Assembly: GCA_933822405.4 (NCBI GenBank)
Contig: CAKOGP040001101.1
Location: 1 to 31,703, forward strand
Reading direction: 5' to 3'
Length of the DNA: 31,703 bases
DNA from: Cylindrotheca closterium
Lineage: Eukaryota; Bacillariophyta; Bacillariophyceae; Bacillariales; Bacillariaceae
Positions 7,714 to 20,560 of this stretch are shown here, piece by piece (position 1 is the stretch's first letter; the number at the start of each line of letters is the position of its first letter). Both the position numbers and the translations under genes were made by a program. A model generated the notes under the pieces. That model was not told where the DNA came from. It did not search any database and saw nothing but the letters and a program-made list of their open reading frames with translations.

Positions 7714-10700
7714 ATGTTTGGCTCTAGTGTACCTTTCGCCCCCCCCTCGAGTGGCTTTGGACAGCAAAACACAGTACCGACCTTTGGAGCTCCAGCTCCT
7801 CCATTTGGAGGCGGTGGTGGCGGTTTTGGAGCACCGGCTCCAGGAACCTTTGGAGCTCCAGCGCCAACATCCGGCGGTTTCGGAGGTGCATTTGGAACCC
7901 CTTCGCCTGCACCTGCGTTTGGTGGAAACACTTTCGGAGCTCCAGCTCCTGCGTCATCATCATTCGGTTCTACTGGCGGTACATTTGGCTCTGGCCTGCC
8001 ATCGTCATCACCCTTTGGTGCTCCTGCTTCCGCACCATCTGGCGGGATGTTTGGGTCTGCAACTGCACCGTCCGGTGGGATGTTTGGTTCAGGAAGTTCT
8101 TCTACTCAGGCAGGCTTCAATAGCGGGAATGGAGGATTCGGAGGTGGAGGAGGATTCGGAACAACGCAAACCCCACCACCGGCATTTGGAACAGCCACCT
8201 TTGGCTCACCAGCACCGTCATCGGGGCTGTTTGGGGCACCATCGCCTAGCACTTTCGGCGCCGCAAGTAATGCGTTCGGAACAAACTCCGCTGGCAGCAA
8301 CTTTGGAGCTCCTGCCCCTTCAGCAGGAATGTTTGGAGCTCCTTCTCCTTCGGTAGGAATGTATAGTGCCCCAGGAGGCGGAAGCGGTGGTACGAAATCG
8401 ACTCCCTTCGCTGTTACATCAAAGCAAGATGGTTCGACAACCATCAATCTGCAGTCCATTTCCGCAATGCCACAATATGAGCAGAAGTCATTTGAAGAAC
8501 TACGCTTTGAGGACTATGGCCAAGGAAATCGTGGAACTGGTGCATCTGGGAACAGTGGAGGATTTAGTGGTTTTGGTACTTCATCTCCAGCTCCTTCGAG
8601 TGCATTGTTTGGAGCCCCTGTGCCGGCACCTTCCTCTTTTGGGGCTCCTACTCCAGTATCTGGTAGCTTTGGTGGCTTTGGAAGCACCCCAGCTCCTTCA
8701 ACTGGATTTGGGGCAACTAGTGCTTTCGGGGCTCCAGCTCCATTTAGTGCAACCGCACCAACCCCTGGAGGTTTTGGCAACCCCACCTTCGGAGCGCCAG
8801 CTCCATCCACAGGTCTGTTTGGCGCCCCTACCCAGGCACCAGCTACAATACAAGGCGGTGGCTTGTTTGGCAGTCCAGGTCCTGCACCTGGAGGACTATT
8901 TGGGTCTAACTCTACACCTGCGCCAGCTTTTGGAACTCCAGCTCCTATCACAGGGAGCTTATTTGGTAGCCAAGCTCCAGCTCCTGCGACTACTGGTTTG
9001 TTTCGTGCCCCCGCACCGGCACCATTTGGGGCGCCTCCTTCTGCAGCCTTTGGAGGTAAGACACTCACTAGACAATTCATTCGACGATTCATCCATTTGT
9101 TCATGAACTATTTTTTTTTTCACAGCTCCAGCTCCAGGTGCATTTGGAGGCTTTGGCACGCCTGCTCCAGCTCCGACAAGCAGTCTCTTTGGCAATCCAG
9201 CACCTGTTGCGTTTGGTACTCCAGCACCAAGTGGGGGACTTTTTGGATCTCCGGCTCAAGCTCCGGTTGGAACCTTTGGAGCTGCTGCGCCTAGTGCATT
9301 TGGCACTCCAGCTGCTTCTGGTAGTCTTTTTGGAGCGCCTACACCAGCAGGTGGGATTTTTGTTGCTCCATCAGCCCCAGGGGGATCTCAGCTTTCTGTT
9401 GCGCCACCTATGGGCTCTATTATGCCCCCTGCAACGACTGAGATTCTAACTGCACAACTAGTAGCTCTAGAAACTAAAAGGAGTGAGATGGAGCAATCTG
9501 ATAACTTTGGAACACTCCCAAACGAAAGCTCTTCCGTCAACAGTATCTCGGTTTCTGAAAGCGAGGGATTGCAACCATTGACTCCTTCAAGGGCATTCTT
9601 GCCATCATATCATTCTACACCAAGATCAGCATCAAAAATCCGACCTCGTGGGTTTGCTTTGCCTGAAAATAATCTGACAACTCTTTGTAAACTGGGGGGT
9701 GGTGGTCGACCCATGGCAGCACCTAATTCTTCAGCAGTTGCTTCAACATCTAGATTGGTTATAAAGCCAAGCCCAAAACCAAGAATCAAACTTTTGCTCA
9801 AGCCCTCGTCTACGAACAAAGATTCACTTTTGAAAACCAAGAGCTCACCAGATAAGACATCGGGATCATCTGATAAAACAAGTCCATCAGCCAATTCCAT
9901 TAGCCATGGAAATGCTCTCTGTGCTACAGAATACGCTGTGGCAAAAAGCGAGAGAAGTTCTCAAAGAAGCGACATGAAGGATAATGAGCCACCTCGGATT
10001 ACACCAAAATCCGGAGCGCCTTCGAGAATGGTTGCGCCATCTTTGAACAAGAATGGTTACACCTGTAATCCAACAATCAAGACTCTACAAGGTATGCTAC
10101 CTGAAGATTTGGCTGCAGTTCAAGGATTTTCTGTTGAACGTCCACATGTTGGGAAAATCGAGTGGGAGGGTGCTGTTGACATTCGATATCTGAATCTGGA
10201 TACTTTGGTGGTCATCGACGACAGTCCACAATCCGCTTCGGTGTACACACAAGAGGAGAAAGACGGCACGAAACCTCCAGTTGGAACAAAGCTCAATAGA
10301 CCTGCTGTAATTACTTTGGAGAATGTCTTTCCTCCAGAAGGAACGCCAAAAGACAAATTTGAGAAACGGGTTGCAAAATCAACAAAAAGGAATAATGCTG
10401 AACTCATCAGCTATAACTCCTCTTCTGGCAAGTGGACTTTCCGAGTCTTGCATTTTAGCCGTTATGCGTTGGCAGATGATGACACTGACTCTGAAGATGA
10501 AAGCGAGCACCATTTTGAATCAGGGAGAGGTGCAGGGCGTTCCCAGGGTAAGTTAGCCCCAAGTCATTTGAATGCAAATGCCATTTTGCTGAAAGCGAGA
10601 ATAGACGATTGTGCAACAAAGTTGGAATTGGATGTTGCGCTTTTTGATGCACAAAAGGATGTTAAAGCAGAAAGGAAGCAAGGAATGCTTGATGGGGTGG

Positions 10701-12763
10701 TGAATGAGACCAGTGCAATTGGTGCTTTCTTTGAAGAACCTGTGGTGGATGAGTGGGACATCGCAACGAAGTATATCCCCACCACCGAAGCAGTCAGCGC
10801 AACACGGGCGAGACCAGGCATTTGTTCCGCCAAAGCCCATCAAGCAAATTTCGTAATGTCTTCTATTGATTTTGGTTTCACAATGGGCAAGTCTTTTCGA
10901 GTTGGTTGGGCTCCAGATGGTTCATTTACGGCTTTTGGGACTGATAGAACACTTTCACGTCGGAAACCAGTCTTCTCTAGCCAAACGGCAGAAGAAATTC
11001 ATCTCTTGCAACAACACCAGGAGAATTCCGACAAGCTGGCGGTCCACGGGCGACTGTCAGATTGTCCCCAGTTTCGCTTTCCATCTTTCAAATCAGACCA
11101 GACCGCAGTAAGGAAAGTGTTCAAATCATATAAAGACATGAGCTGTGATGAGAAAAGCCCTTTGATATCAGTTGCTAAGACGGCATTTTCCCTTCTGGGT
11201 TACCTTGCAGAGAATTTGGGAACCTTCCCAGGTAATGGCGACTGGAAAGGTCGGTCTTCACTTGAAGCTCGACGAATTCATGCTATCATTTGCTGGCTTG
11301 TAGATTCTTGTTCAGAAGAGGTTGACGCGGAAATTGATAAATGCATGTCTCAAGGTCGAAAGCTGGACGCGCTTCTTGCTGCTGTGACCGGGGGAGACAA
11401 AGACAAGGCTTGTAATTTTGCAAGCGATGTTGGTTTCTTCCAACTGTCAACCATGCTGTCTTCTAGACACGCATCGAACAATGATTTGTTGCGCCAGGCG
11501 TTATGCTGGACAGACAGTGGTGCTAGCTCAAGTTTATCTGAAAGTTTTTTAAGAATCTATTTTCTGATTGCTGGAGATTCAAAAATGGAGGAGGAGATTT
11601 ATCGAAAAAAGTACAGTCCTTATGACTGGCGCCGTCGACTTGCAATGACGCTTATCTATGATCAACCAAACCAAGATCTAAATCTTTCTTCGATAGTTGC
11701 AGCCTACGAAGAGAAAGTGAAGACTGGGGTTGCCCCATATCCACAACCTCAGTATCTACAGGGAACTAGCACAAGAGAAATACATTGTGTTCTCTACCGT
11801 CTCCTTCGATTGGAGGAATTCGGACCAGTGGCGTCTCTATCAGCGACAATAGATCCACTTGGTTATTGCAATTCAGCACACGACTATTCACTTGCGTTCC
11901 ATTTGGCGTCGGCTATCTCAGCAATGGAATACTTTTTTCCTGTAACACCCGTCGAAATTTGCAGCTTAATGGATAGCTACACAGCTCAATTGCTGATAAA
12001 TGGAAAGTGGGAGTGGGCTGTGTATGTCTCGTTATGTTCCATGGTTCCCTTGGATGCAAATAGTATTCATATGGAAAGAGCAAAGAAACTTGTATTCCAA
12101 AACTACACTGGTAGTACATCAAAATCTAGATATTGCAGAGGGTTTCTCGAGTCGGTAGGGGTGCCTTCGAAATGGTTTGAAGAAGCCAGTGCCTTGCGAT
12201 GTGCGATCGGTGGCGATTCCCATGGCCACCTATGCCACATGGCCAAGGTATCAGGTGACAATGTTGCGTCAATTTTGGAAAAGACTGTGGTTCCAAATAT
12301 GCTTTTCATGAATATGGAGAAGTTGGAGCAGGCCTTGAAGCTTCTGGAGGTGTTTGCAGTGGAAGGTGATTCTCTTGCTCTTGCATTATGCAACTTGTTT
12401 CAATTGTATCAAAGTATTTCTGAACTTGATGGTGCAAGTCGAGCTGAAATTGAATGCGCAATACCATCTCTGTCCGAAGCTTGCAGTAGCATCGAGCAGG
12501 TACTGGTAACTTACAAATTGGAAGGTACAGCAAGAAGAGAAGCTTTTGTTTGCTTCGCCCCTGTCGTTGTTCCATTCGTATCATTTTTGGCGGAGGCCAT
12601 GTCGCAAATTTCGCTCTTCAAAATAAAACTGACAGCTCTACAGTCAGAGATACAAATCTCAGGCTCTGTTTCTCAGATTCTGAACCTAGCTCAACCAAAG
12701 CACCAGGAAGTCAACAGACTTGGTATTTCTGACCGCGAAAGCATCTGCAAATGGTTGCTTTAG
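7714..12763 (+). CDS. NUP98: Nucleoporin NUP98-NUP96 precursor homologue
   Basis: Two exons, 7714-9055 and 9126-12763, give 1659 residues. Residues 1 to about 540 are FG repeats rich in FGAPAP, GLFG and GMFG, the phase that lines the nuclear pore and binds transport receptors. A GLEBS-like segment at about 227-274 (STPFAVTSKQDG to FEDYGQ), the docking site for Gle2/Rae1, interrupts them. The autoproteolytic domain spans about 762-895 and ends with HFSRYAL, where cleavage is expected between Phe891 and Ser892. An acidic stretch (DDDTDSEDE) follows. The rest, with a conserved core from about residue 1115, is the alpha-solenoid Nup96 part of the Y-complex. The start was chosen as the first ATG before the FG repeats, in an AACAAAACATG context. 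No frame damage is seen. Its 3' end converges on the MORN gene. Confidence 0.95.
9056..9125 (+). other. Intron of NUP98-NUP96 (70 bp)
   Basis: The donor is GGAG|GTAAGA and the acceptor is a T-rich tract ending TTTCACAG|CTCC. Removal joins GGA G to CT CCA and restores the FG-repeat frame as AAFGAPAPGAFGGFG. Reading through gives a frame without repeats that stops at 9294, so splicing is needed. The single short GT-AG intron is typical of compact protist genes. Confidence 0.93.
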
Positions 12764-12927
12764 GTATGGCATCAAGAAACAAGCCCAGCATCCATATATG
12801 GTAGTATACAGTTTCTAGCCGGGGTGATCGAATATAAAGTTGTTCATATCTATCTCCAGATGATACTTATTCTTTGTTATAGTGAGAGCATCATTAGAGA
12901 GGTTAAGGCTATTCAACTTAACCTTGA
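12764..12927. other. Convergent 3' intergenic region
   Basis: 164 bp separate the stop codons of the two host genes. It must hold both 3' UTRs and polyadenylation regions. GAATATAAAG near 12829 is an A/T-rich candidate signal for the + strand gene, but no canonical AATAAA is seen. Confidence 0.5.
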
Positions 12928-15900
12928 TCATTCTCCTACAGATGTGAATCCCGCTTTTGCATGAATATGGCTCATGTCGGATTGAAACGATATTGGAACC
13001 ATGAAGTCATCCTTCCCTTTCTTTGTTGGGACAACTGTCGCACGTGACATTTTCATTGTGCCTTGACCATCGACTGCATCATCACGAAATCTACCTTCAT
13101 ATACCACTCCATTTGTCAACGTTAGTGTTCCTCGACCTTCTCGACGTCCTTTCGAAAAGAGTCCCTCATACTTTTGGCCACAGGGATAAACGGCAAAACC
13201 ACGCCCTTCCATAGAATTGTTTACCCACATACCATCGTAATAGAATCCATCCGAAGTCTTGAGTATGCCTTGCCCCGTACTGACAAGAAACATCTAAGCT
13301 GTCTAGCTCTGTTGCATATTTACTACAATGTCACTTCAAAAACGTACCGTATTCCATCTTTCCATTCTCCGTCATAACAAGAATTATCAGCCCATGTTAA
13401 TACACCTCTACCATTCATCAGCCCATTGCTCCACATGCCTTCATAGACAGACGTATCCGGAAGATAGTACTTTCCAATGCCATTCCGCATATTTTCTTTG
13501 AACTCCCCAGTGTATCGAGCGCCTCCGTCGGTACATTTGGAGTTTTTAGCTTGTTCGTAGTAGTATATTCCTTTCCCTTGCATTCGGCCTCGTTCAAATT
13601 CACCCTCGTAGATAATTCGAGTACGGTCAGACGTCATGACTATGCCGTACCCATGCTCCTTGTTCCATTTCCATTCACCTTCATATAGCATATTATTTGA
13701 GTACAAACAAGTCCCTCTACCTGCACGTTTCGAGTCAACCATTTCCCCTTCATAAATGACATACTTTGGGTTCGTTGAAGTACTGCTGAAAGAAGACCCA
13801 GTCGAAGATTGTTGCTGCTTTGAATGTTGAAACTTCCCCTGTTGTTGTTGTTGTTGCTGTTGCGGCTCTTCTGGGTCATGCCGTTGATAATACAAGAAAT
13901 GAGCTGCCCTCCACTTCGACAGTTGTGCATCACCCGTTGAAGGAAGCTTCATTGCATCCGATAATGCAGCAATGTGGGTATGCTTGGGGATGGTCTTGAA
14001 CGTTCCAGCAGCCAGTCCTTGCCTGCGCACAATACCAACAGGGTTTGATGATTTCCTTTTACTTGGTGTCTTGGCCGTGTCAACGTGGTTGATACACGAT
14101 CCTGTGGACAACAGAATTGAATCAGCTACTGACTCCATGGAACCAGCCGCTACAATATCACTTGGTATCCTTCCTCCATCTGAGTAGCCCTCAGCCGTGT
14201 TAGATGTCTCCACATTCATTTTTCGCTTTTTTCGTTTGGAGGATTCATCTTCGCCATTTCCTTCTTGCGATTTGACTTTCCAGGATGGTTGACGCTTTCG
14301 AGTGAAGTACGGCCTTGTCGACTTGTGCCTCGTTACCACAGGTGTAGCCAACCGCTGTTTTTTCTTCTTGTTTGGAGATGGCTTTGTGGTCGGAATTTCT
14401 TCCTCTACATGGACATACTGTCGTTGGATCTCCATTTCCATAGTAGAAATATTCAGATGACCACAAAATTCAAACATCCCAAATTGATTATCTCCGCTTC
14501 CCCGGACAAGAATCGGATCTTGAAAATGCGTTGGTGGCATTTGGTTTTGCACTCCATCAAAGGAGAATACAGCGTTGTTACCAGGGCGCGCATTCAAAAA
14601 TAAGTAGAACTGTTCTTGGACTCTCTGTGTGCCCTTTCCACGCCCCACGGTGGCATTTTGAAAATACCCTTTCCACAGTCCGCTTGGAGGGCAAGGATTG
14701 TGGGCGTCATCTGCAGCTGACTTGGCGAGATTCTTTGTGTTCTCGTGGTCCAAGCTGTCGCCATTCTTGTGACGAAAGAAAGAAAGAGCATCCGTAAACG
14801 GGGGATCGGTGGAAGAAACCACCGCAAAAGACAATGAAAGATCCAGCTGTTTTGGGCCTGTAACTTGTAATTTCGCTCCGTCTGCATTAGTTTTGGTATC
14901 GGGCCTGTGAGCATTCCAAGTATGGGGATCAGCATATGTGTCATTGTTTCTGTCCGCAGTCTTACATTTGCCTGGGGTCATTTGTCCTAAATCGTCAATT
15001 CTCGATACTTTCCGTTTCTCATTTGATTTACATTTCAAATCGGGTTTCATTGCTTTCTCAACTTTGGGTTCTGCATCGTAATTCTGCCTCGAAACTGACG
15101 ACAACCTTCGGGGCATTATCGCCACCTCTGTCGAAGGCGTGAGAGACTTGGGATCCATGCATGTTTTGTTCAGAATGGAATGTGGTGCATCAGTAGCATT
15201 TTCTGCGTTGGTTTTGCTTTTCACTCCTGAGCATGATAGTGAAGATCTACTGGGTAGAGTTTTGCCCTCCTTTTCTTCAAGGGCAAGGCCACCACTCAAT
15301 GTTGTGGTAGCATCATCACTTCTCGGGTCGGCCTTACACGGACTGCGTGCTTTCATGCCATCGTCTTTTGAAGACTTTAAAGATAAAGATAATTCTGCCC
15401 TTTTCTTAAAACGATTGTTTGGCAATTGGTCATGCATTGTAGAACGGCTTGTCAATCCTGCCGAATATTGGGCGTTGTTTTTCACAATATTGTCCACTTT
15501 TGGAGTGTTGGGATCCGTCGGCAAAGATTCAAGTAGGGCAAGGGAAGGAAGAGCAACGTCAGAAGGGTCTGCCTCTTCTTCAAAGTAGTAGTGAAATGGT
15601 TGAAGTTTATGAGCCTTTTTGGGAAGAGGTGTCGCGCTATTTTTGTTGGCAAAGGTTTCATTGATGTGGGAACCAAAAGCCCATTTCCCTTTCCAGTGCC
15701 ATTTCCTAATTTTTCGAGTTATAGTGGCAGCTTTATTCCAGGTTGGGGGGGTTTCGCTTTGATTTTTTGATTTGGCTGTGATGGCTGCAAGTGGCTTCTC
15801 GTCATGCTGAGAATCACCTTTCGCAGTCGACTGGATTGTCTCTTTTGTTTCTATCAATTCTAGTTTCCCTTTCAGCGCAACAGTAGACATCTTTTTCAAT

Positions 15901-16007
15901 GCAGATCTTGCTTCTTTGCTTTTTCTTTCTTTCCTTTCTTTATGGCTCACTATTGCAAAAATTCGGTACTGTGGTGAAGGACCATCCGCAACGCGTCCGT
16001 ACGTCAT
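12928..16007 (-). CDS. MORN-repeat protein with a long disordered N-terminal region
   Basis: Two exons, 16007-13348 and 13279-12928, give 1003 residues. The N-terminal 430 residues are Lys/Ser-rich and low in hydrophobics, probably disordered. A compact domain at about 438-535 starts GLWKGYFQNA and ends MEIQRQYVHV, with RGSGDNQFGMFEFCG inside. A poly-Gln run lies near 715-724. From about 747 nine MORN repeats follow in tandem (YEGEW...G.G pattern), the sixth spanning the splice junction. MORN arrays bind lipids or act as protein scaffolds at membranes, the cytoskeleton or cell-division structures. The partner here is unknown. The start at 16007 is the first ATG of the frame, but a Met 40 codons in (MSTVALKGK) is an alternative. 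It faces the nucleoporin gene tail to tail. Confidence 0.9.
13280..13347 (-). other. Intron of the MORN gene (68 bp)
   Basis: On the - strand the donor is GGAATACG|GTACGT and the acceptor CTTGTCAG|TACGGGG. Splicing yields YDGEWKDGIRTGQGIL, a regular MORN unit. The earlier AG after GACAGCTT would shift the frame, so the second AG is chosen. Unspliced reading stops 16 bases or more into the intron. Confidence 0.9.
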
Positions 16008-16118
16008 CCGTTTTTGGGGAATGCAGGGGTTTGAATTACCGGGGGAACGCTGAGTTGATTATTTACGGGGGTGTTTGAAAGGTTTTTATTTTATGCTGGT
16101 GGAGCAGTTTTGAGTTAA

Positions 16119-16269
16119 TGTGCCCGTTATTGAACGATAACAGAGCGATAAAGGGGTTTGACTAGTTACAGTGTTGCAAAAGGGAGATCATCAAAATTAT
16201 AAGCTATTGGTTGACGATAGCCATTCATTCTAGTCCATCGAGTCAACTCGACACGGGGGATTCAATTCA
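16119..16269 (-). repeat. 3' LTR of Copia element A (151 bp)
   Basis: Direct repeat of 24206-24371 when three gaps of 6, 4 and 5 bases are allowed and with about five substitutions. On the - strand it begins TGAATTGAATCCCCCG and ends AACGGGCACA. It is short for a Copia LTR. Confidence 0.9.
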
Positions 16270-16280
16270 GTCCCCTCGCA
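16270..16280 (-). other. Polypurine tract of Copia element A
   Basis: On the - strand GCGAGGGGAC lies directly before the 3' LTR start TGAATTG. A purine tract in this place primes plus-strand DNA synthesis in LTR retrotransposons. It also fixes the LTR boundary. Confidence 0.7.
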
Positions 16281-16417
16281 ATGGCACTCTCTGAGTTTCA
16301 TTGCGTTCCATTGAATACCTATTATCAAATCTTTGCCCAGGCAGTTTATTTGGATCCAAGATGATCCGGGGAACCTTAATAACCCTCATACCTGACTCGG
16401 TCAGGAGGACTGCCATT

Positions 16418-19400
16418 TCATCGAAAGTCATACATCACAATGTCCAGTAATCCGTCTCTCTTCTGTCCGGGAGGTACAATCTTTGTAGCTAGGTCAGCTG
16501 GGTTCTTCTCTGACGGGACATGACCGGTGATCATTTCACCAGCAGCAACGGCTTCACGACACGCATGGTATGCAATCAAATTACATTTCTTCTTCAACGT
16601 AGAATCAGGTCTCTGTGTATTGTGAATGACAGACATGTTGTCTCCGTAGGCGTAAGTAGGTCCCTCCATGGGAATTCCCATCATGCGTAGTTTGTATCTG
16701 AGTCCCCTCATTCGATCCATACCCTGTATCAGTGCGCAAAACTCAGCCCCAAAGACGCTGGTCTCAATCCGAGCCTGTTTCTTTGAGTGGGCAATCACAA
16801 GGGCATTGTTGACATAGATCATGTATCCAGTACGAGAGCGGCGGCCGATGTTGTCACCAGCTAAGTCACTGTCAACATACAGGATGACATCAATGGACTT
16901 GCCTCGTGGTTCAGGCGCGTTTGGAGGTATTGGCTCCGTTGATCCAGGGTACATATCGGACCAGTTGCATGTCTTGAAGACAGAGTGATCGATCTGTGGG
17001 TAGGATGGGTCCATTACAATAGTAGCATTGTGATGAGCTTTCAGGTAGGCGAACATGTGGAAAATAGATTCGAGGTGTCCTCTGCGGGGAAGAGCAAGGT
17101 GAGACGCAAGCATACTAACTTCAGTGATGATATCAATTCTACCAATTTTGACCATCCAGCGCAAAATACCAACAAGGGATTGGAAATACGATGCTTCCTC
17201 TCCTTCAAGTTCTTCTGTCATGTCAAGTTCAGGACGGTAGTTGTTCGGTAAGGGTGATCTGGCTCTGGATCCTTTCTTCAATGTGGTCCCATGGTGTTCC
17301 TCTAAGTAGTTCGACACGAGTCTCACGTTCTCTTGGACATATTTGCTCGGACTCAAGGAGTATGCAACAACCCCGTTCTTCAGAGTGGTAGTACGGAACT
17401 TGGCCCCTAGATAGATATCAGGATCGCCAACAGAGTCTGGTTTTAGCATGAATGCCTTGTCGATTTTCTTGAGCGCTCCCATAGCATCGTGGTGGATCAT
17501 TAATATGCCGTCAACGTAGAGGAGTGCGTAAGCGTAGTATTCAAAGCCATCATCAGGTCTTGTCATTGGCATATAATATACGTCAGGGTCGGCCAAGCAA
17601 GGTTTCCATCCCAGATTTTGCATATACTCCGAGAGGAATGTTCTGTAGTCATGCCCAGCGGCCCGTAATCCATATAATGCACGTACAACAATAGCTTTGC
17701 GGCCTTCGTCCTTCCCAAATTCAGGGCCACAAACTGTCCAAATCTTTTCACTGACGAGAGGCGCTGTCAAGTAGGCATTCTGGATGTCAGCAGCTTTGAC
17801 TTCCAATGCATTTAAAGCGGCAAGTGTTAGGGCAATTTGGACAGATTCACAAGATACAACGCTCGAGTAAGTTACGCTAGGGCATGGTGCCTCAGTCATG
17901 TGGCCACCAGCAACCAGTCGGCATTTTCGGCGGAGTGTTTTCATTTTGACATCAAAAACGATATGGCACTTGATTTTGGCGTGCCCAACTGGTGCTTTGT
18001 CTTCCTCGTTGAGCATCTTGAAAGCCACACGAACATTGCTCATCTCCTTCCCAAGGGCCTGTTCCCACAAGTCGTTGCCATTGATTCGATCAAGTTCACG
18101 GGCTTCTTGGACTGTTTTGGGAATTCTGATGCCAAATTTGTGTGTTGGCTTGTGGTATCGGCTCTTGACTTTGGCAATGATTGCATTTCGTTTCTTCAAG
18201 ATGTATGGAACCCACCACTTGAATGCAGGTAGGTGATCTATTCCAGTTGCGACGGAATACTCAGTAACCTCACTGGGGAAAGATTCCTTGAGATCAGACA
18301 GTCGCTCCCAAGTAGTGGTACCGTCCTTCCATTGGACACAAAGCTGCCATCCTTTTGTGATACATTTCTGGACAAGTCGTCCATGGTATCGGAATCTGTC
18401 GTTGCCAGGTTGGATAGCAGTTTTGTCTGTCTTATGGTCAATGATGGAGTCGAGCAGGAGGAATTGATTGCCGTTCTCATCACATTGCAGGTACATTCCC
18501 TCAGCAAGTACGTTTGATGCATAAGTGGCTTCGGCCCCATCAGGGAATTCAACGGTATATGTGCGAGTGTCCAGCATTGGGACAGCATGCCCATTTCCTC
18601 TAAGACTTCCGTCTGCTTCCCTCTTTCGTCCAGTGACCTTTCCAGTTACGATCTTGTCCCCTCTAGCAAGCAGCACTTCAGCATTGAGGTATCGATCATC
18701 GTAGTCGTGCTGTTGCTCATCCCTATCAGGCATTAGATCCAATCCTTCTCCAGAGTCATCCTCATAACGATCATATGCAGGGGTGAGATTGTCCTCACTG
18801 AAATCTTCAGGCTTTGCCTTGTCACCCAACTTGTCATTCACATTGGTATTGAAGTCATTACGTAGGCGTTTCTCGGCGTCGTCAGCCATTTCTTCGGATG
18901 TTAGGGCTCTGAAGGTGGAGGTGTGGTGGTAATTTCCGTTGTGCTTAAGTATCTTTCCAGTCAAGAGGGATCCGATTCCAGGGCTTGGTCCCAAGTATCG
19001 TCCAAGAGACATCTTATCATCAGGGAATTTTGCAGTCTCATCGTAGTATTTTACCCACTGATACCATTGGAAATCACACCATGGACCAATATTTGCAGTC
19101 TGTCCAGTCATAACAGTCTCCGGCACCTCCCCATCCAAGTTGTATATGTTAAGGGCGGTGTGAGATCGGATGTAGGCCCGATGTTCTAAACAATCATCCC
19201 ATAGCCTCTTTGGCGTTCCAGTACGGAGCATGACGTGTGCAGTGTCTTTCTTCAGCTCTCTGATTGTGCCTTCAGCAGTGTTTTGCCATGGTGAATAAGG
19301 CTCAGTTGTGCGGAAGTCACATCCAGCTTGTCGGACGCGTTTCTTATAGTCCCCACTGACAAACTCCTTTGCTCCATCAACTATCAAGGCCGGTGGAACG

Positions 19401-20560
19401 CTGTCCCTGTTGAATAAGGTGGATAGCGCTTCAGGTGCTTGTCCTTTTGTTCGAAGTGGATGGGCCCGGCACCAGCCATTGTCTGCACCAAAAATATGTG
19501 CATATTCATTCATTCTCTTGGACTTCACATCGGCTTTCATCAGATCGCCATATAGGTTGTGATTTAATCGTCGGAGTCGGATGAAGCGATCGTTTGTTGG
19601 TCATCTCCTGGTCAGGGATGGGTGCAGTATAGTCCTAGCTCCTCGTTGGGTAGTTGCTTGGATTGTCTTTGTGGCTGCTTCGATCCCAATCCCCCAGTTG
19701 CGTGCTAGCTTGATCGCGTCAACTGCAGGGCCTTTGTATGCTGACCAAACAGAAGAGATTTGAACCATGTCACTCAGTTGTTGTGAGAAGTGATGGTCGT
19801 TCAATCTGGGATCAATTTCGTGTAGGATAGCATGTTCTTGGGAAACGGTTTCGGAGATGATGCGTGGATTATTGGTGGAGAGTTCAGAATAGAGCGGTGA
19901 AATGAAGTGTCGGTTTTTCAGGTCCCCTCTCTCCAGCAGTCTTCCGGCATTGTCGACCAGAGAGTCTTCAACAAGTTGGTATTTGGTGGTGCGGGGGTCC
20001 CAGTCTGGTGCGTTGGCGGTGAGGGAGACATGTTCGCAAGTGGCGTATTCGGCGGCGGTGGGCTTGCGGACATTGAGATAGGAAATGGTGCCGTGGATGC
20101 GTACCGGTAGCGGGAGGCGGGTAATATCGTTGAGATCGTCAGATGGGGCAAGGATGCAGTGGTCGTTGTCGTTGGGGCAGGCAGTAAGGAATTTTGGGCG
20201 GTCATTAATGGTAACATTGTTCGTCCGTGATTGCATTGTGCTCAAAAGATGGTGGTCCATATTCGGGAAATGGATGGCTTGATGGAGGAAGAGGATGATG
20301 GTTTCACCAGTGGTTGGTCGATTGTATGCAATTGCAGCAGTGACAACCTCAAGTTGGCGGCTAGTGGTGGAAGGATCATAGCCACAGACATCCACAACCT
20401 TTCCAGAGCGCGAGACAATCATCGCTTGGGACCCGACACAAGTGGTGTCAGCGTGGGAGTCTAATTCTAGCGTGGTCTCTTCCGCAAGCGGGCTGGTCTG
20501 GGTTATTGCAATAGTCCGGATGGCGCTGATGGTGCGAAGCTGGACAATTTGGGTCTGGCT
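16418..20560 (-). pseudogene. pol: Copia pol: protease, integrase, reverse transcriptase and RNase H
   Basis: The frame runs from directly after the gag TGA to the TGA at 16418-16420 and is broken by one TGA at 19601-19603. In order it shows the aspartic protease signature LELDSHADTTCVG near 20460, the pre-integrase region, and integrase residues VDGAKEFVSGD and NTAEGTIREL spaced by 35. RT motifs are ADIQNAYLTAPL, RALYGLRAAGHDYR and LYVDGILMIHH, and RNase H motifs are LYVDSDLAGD, AEFCAL and YGDNMSV. The RT box should read YVDD. Its second Asp is Gly here, encoded at 17507-17509, so polymerase activity is doubtful. DSHADT in place of the usual DSG/DTG is, as far as I recall, common in diatom Copia elements. 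Confidence 0.9.

Noticed and set aside
7500..9104. Long - strand ORFs opposite the FG repeats
   Set aside because: They are Pro/Gly/Ala-rich mirror images of the FG repeat codons and have no independent support.
13840..13862. Trinucleotide repeat as a separate microsatellite
   Set aside because: It is the poly-Gln coding run of the MORN protein and is described there.
15139..15588. 149-codon + strand ORF
   Set aside because: Antisense shadow of the MORN gene exon, without a motif.
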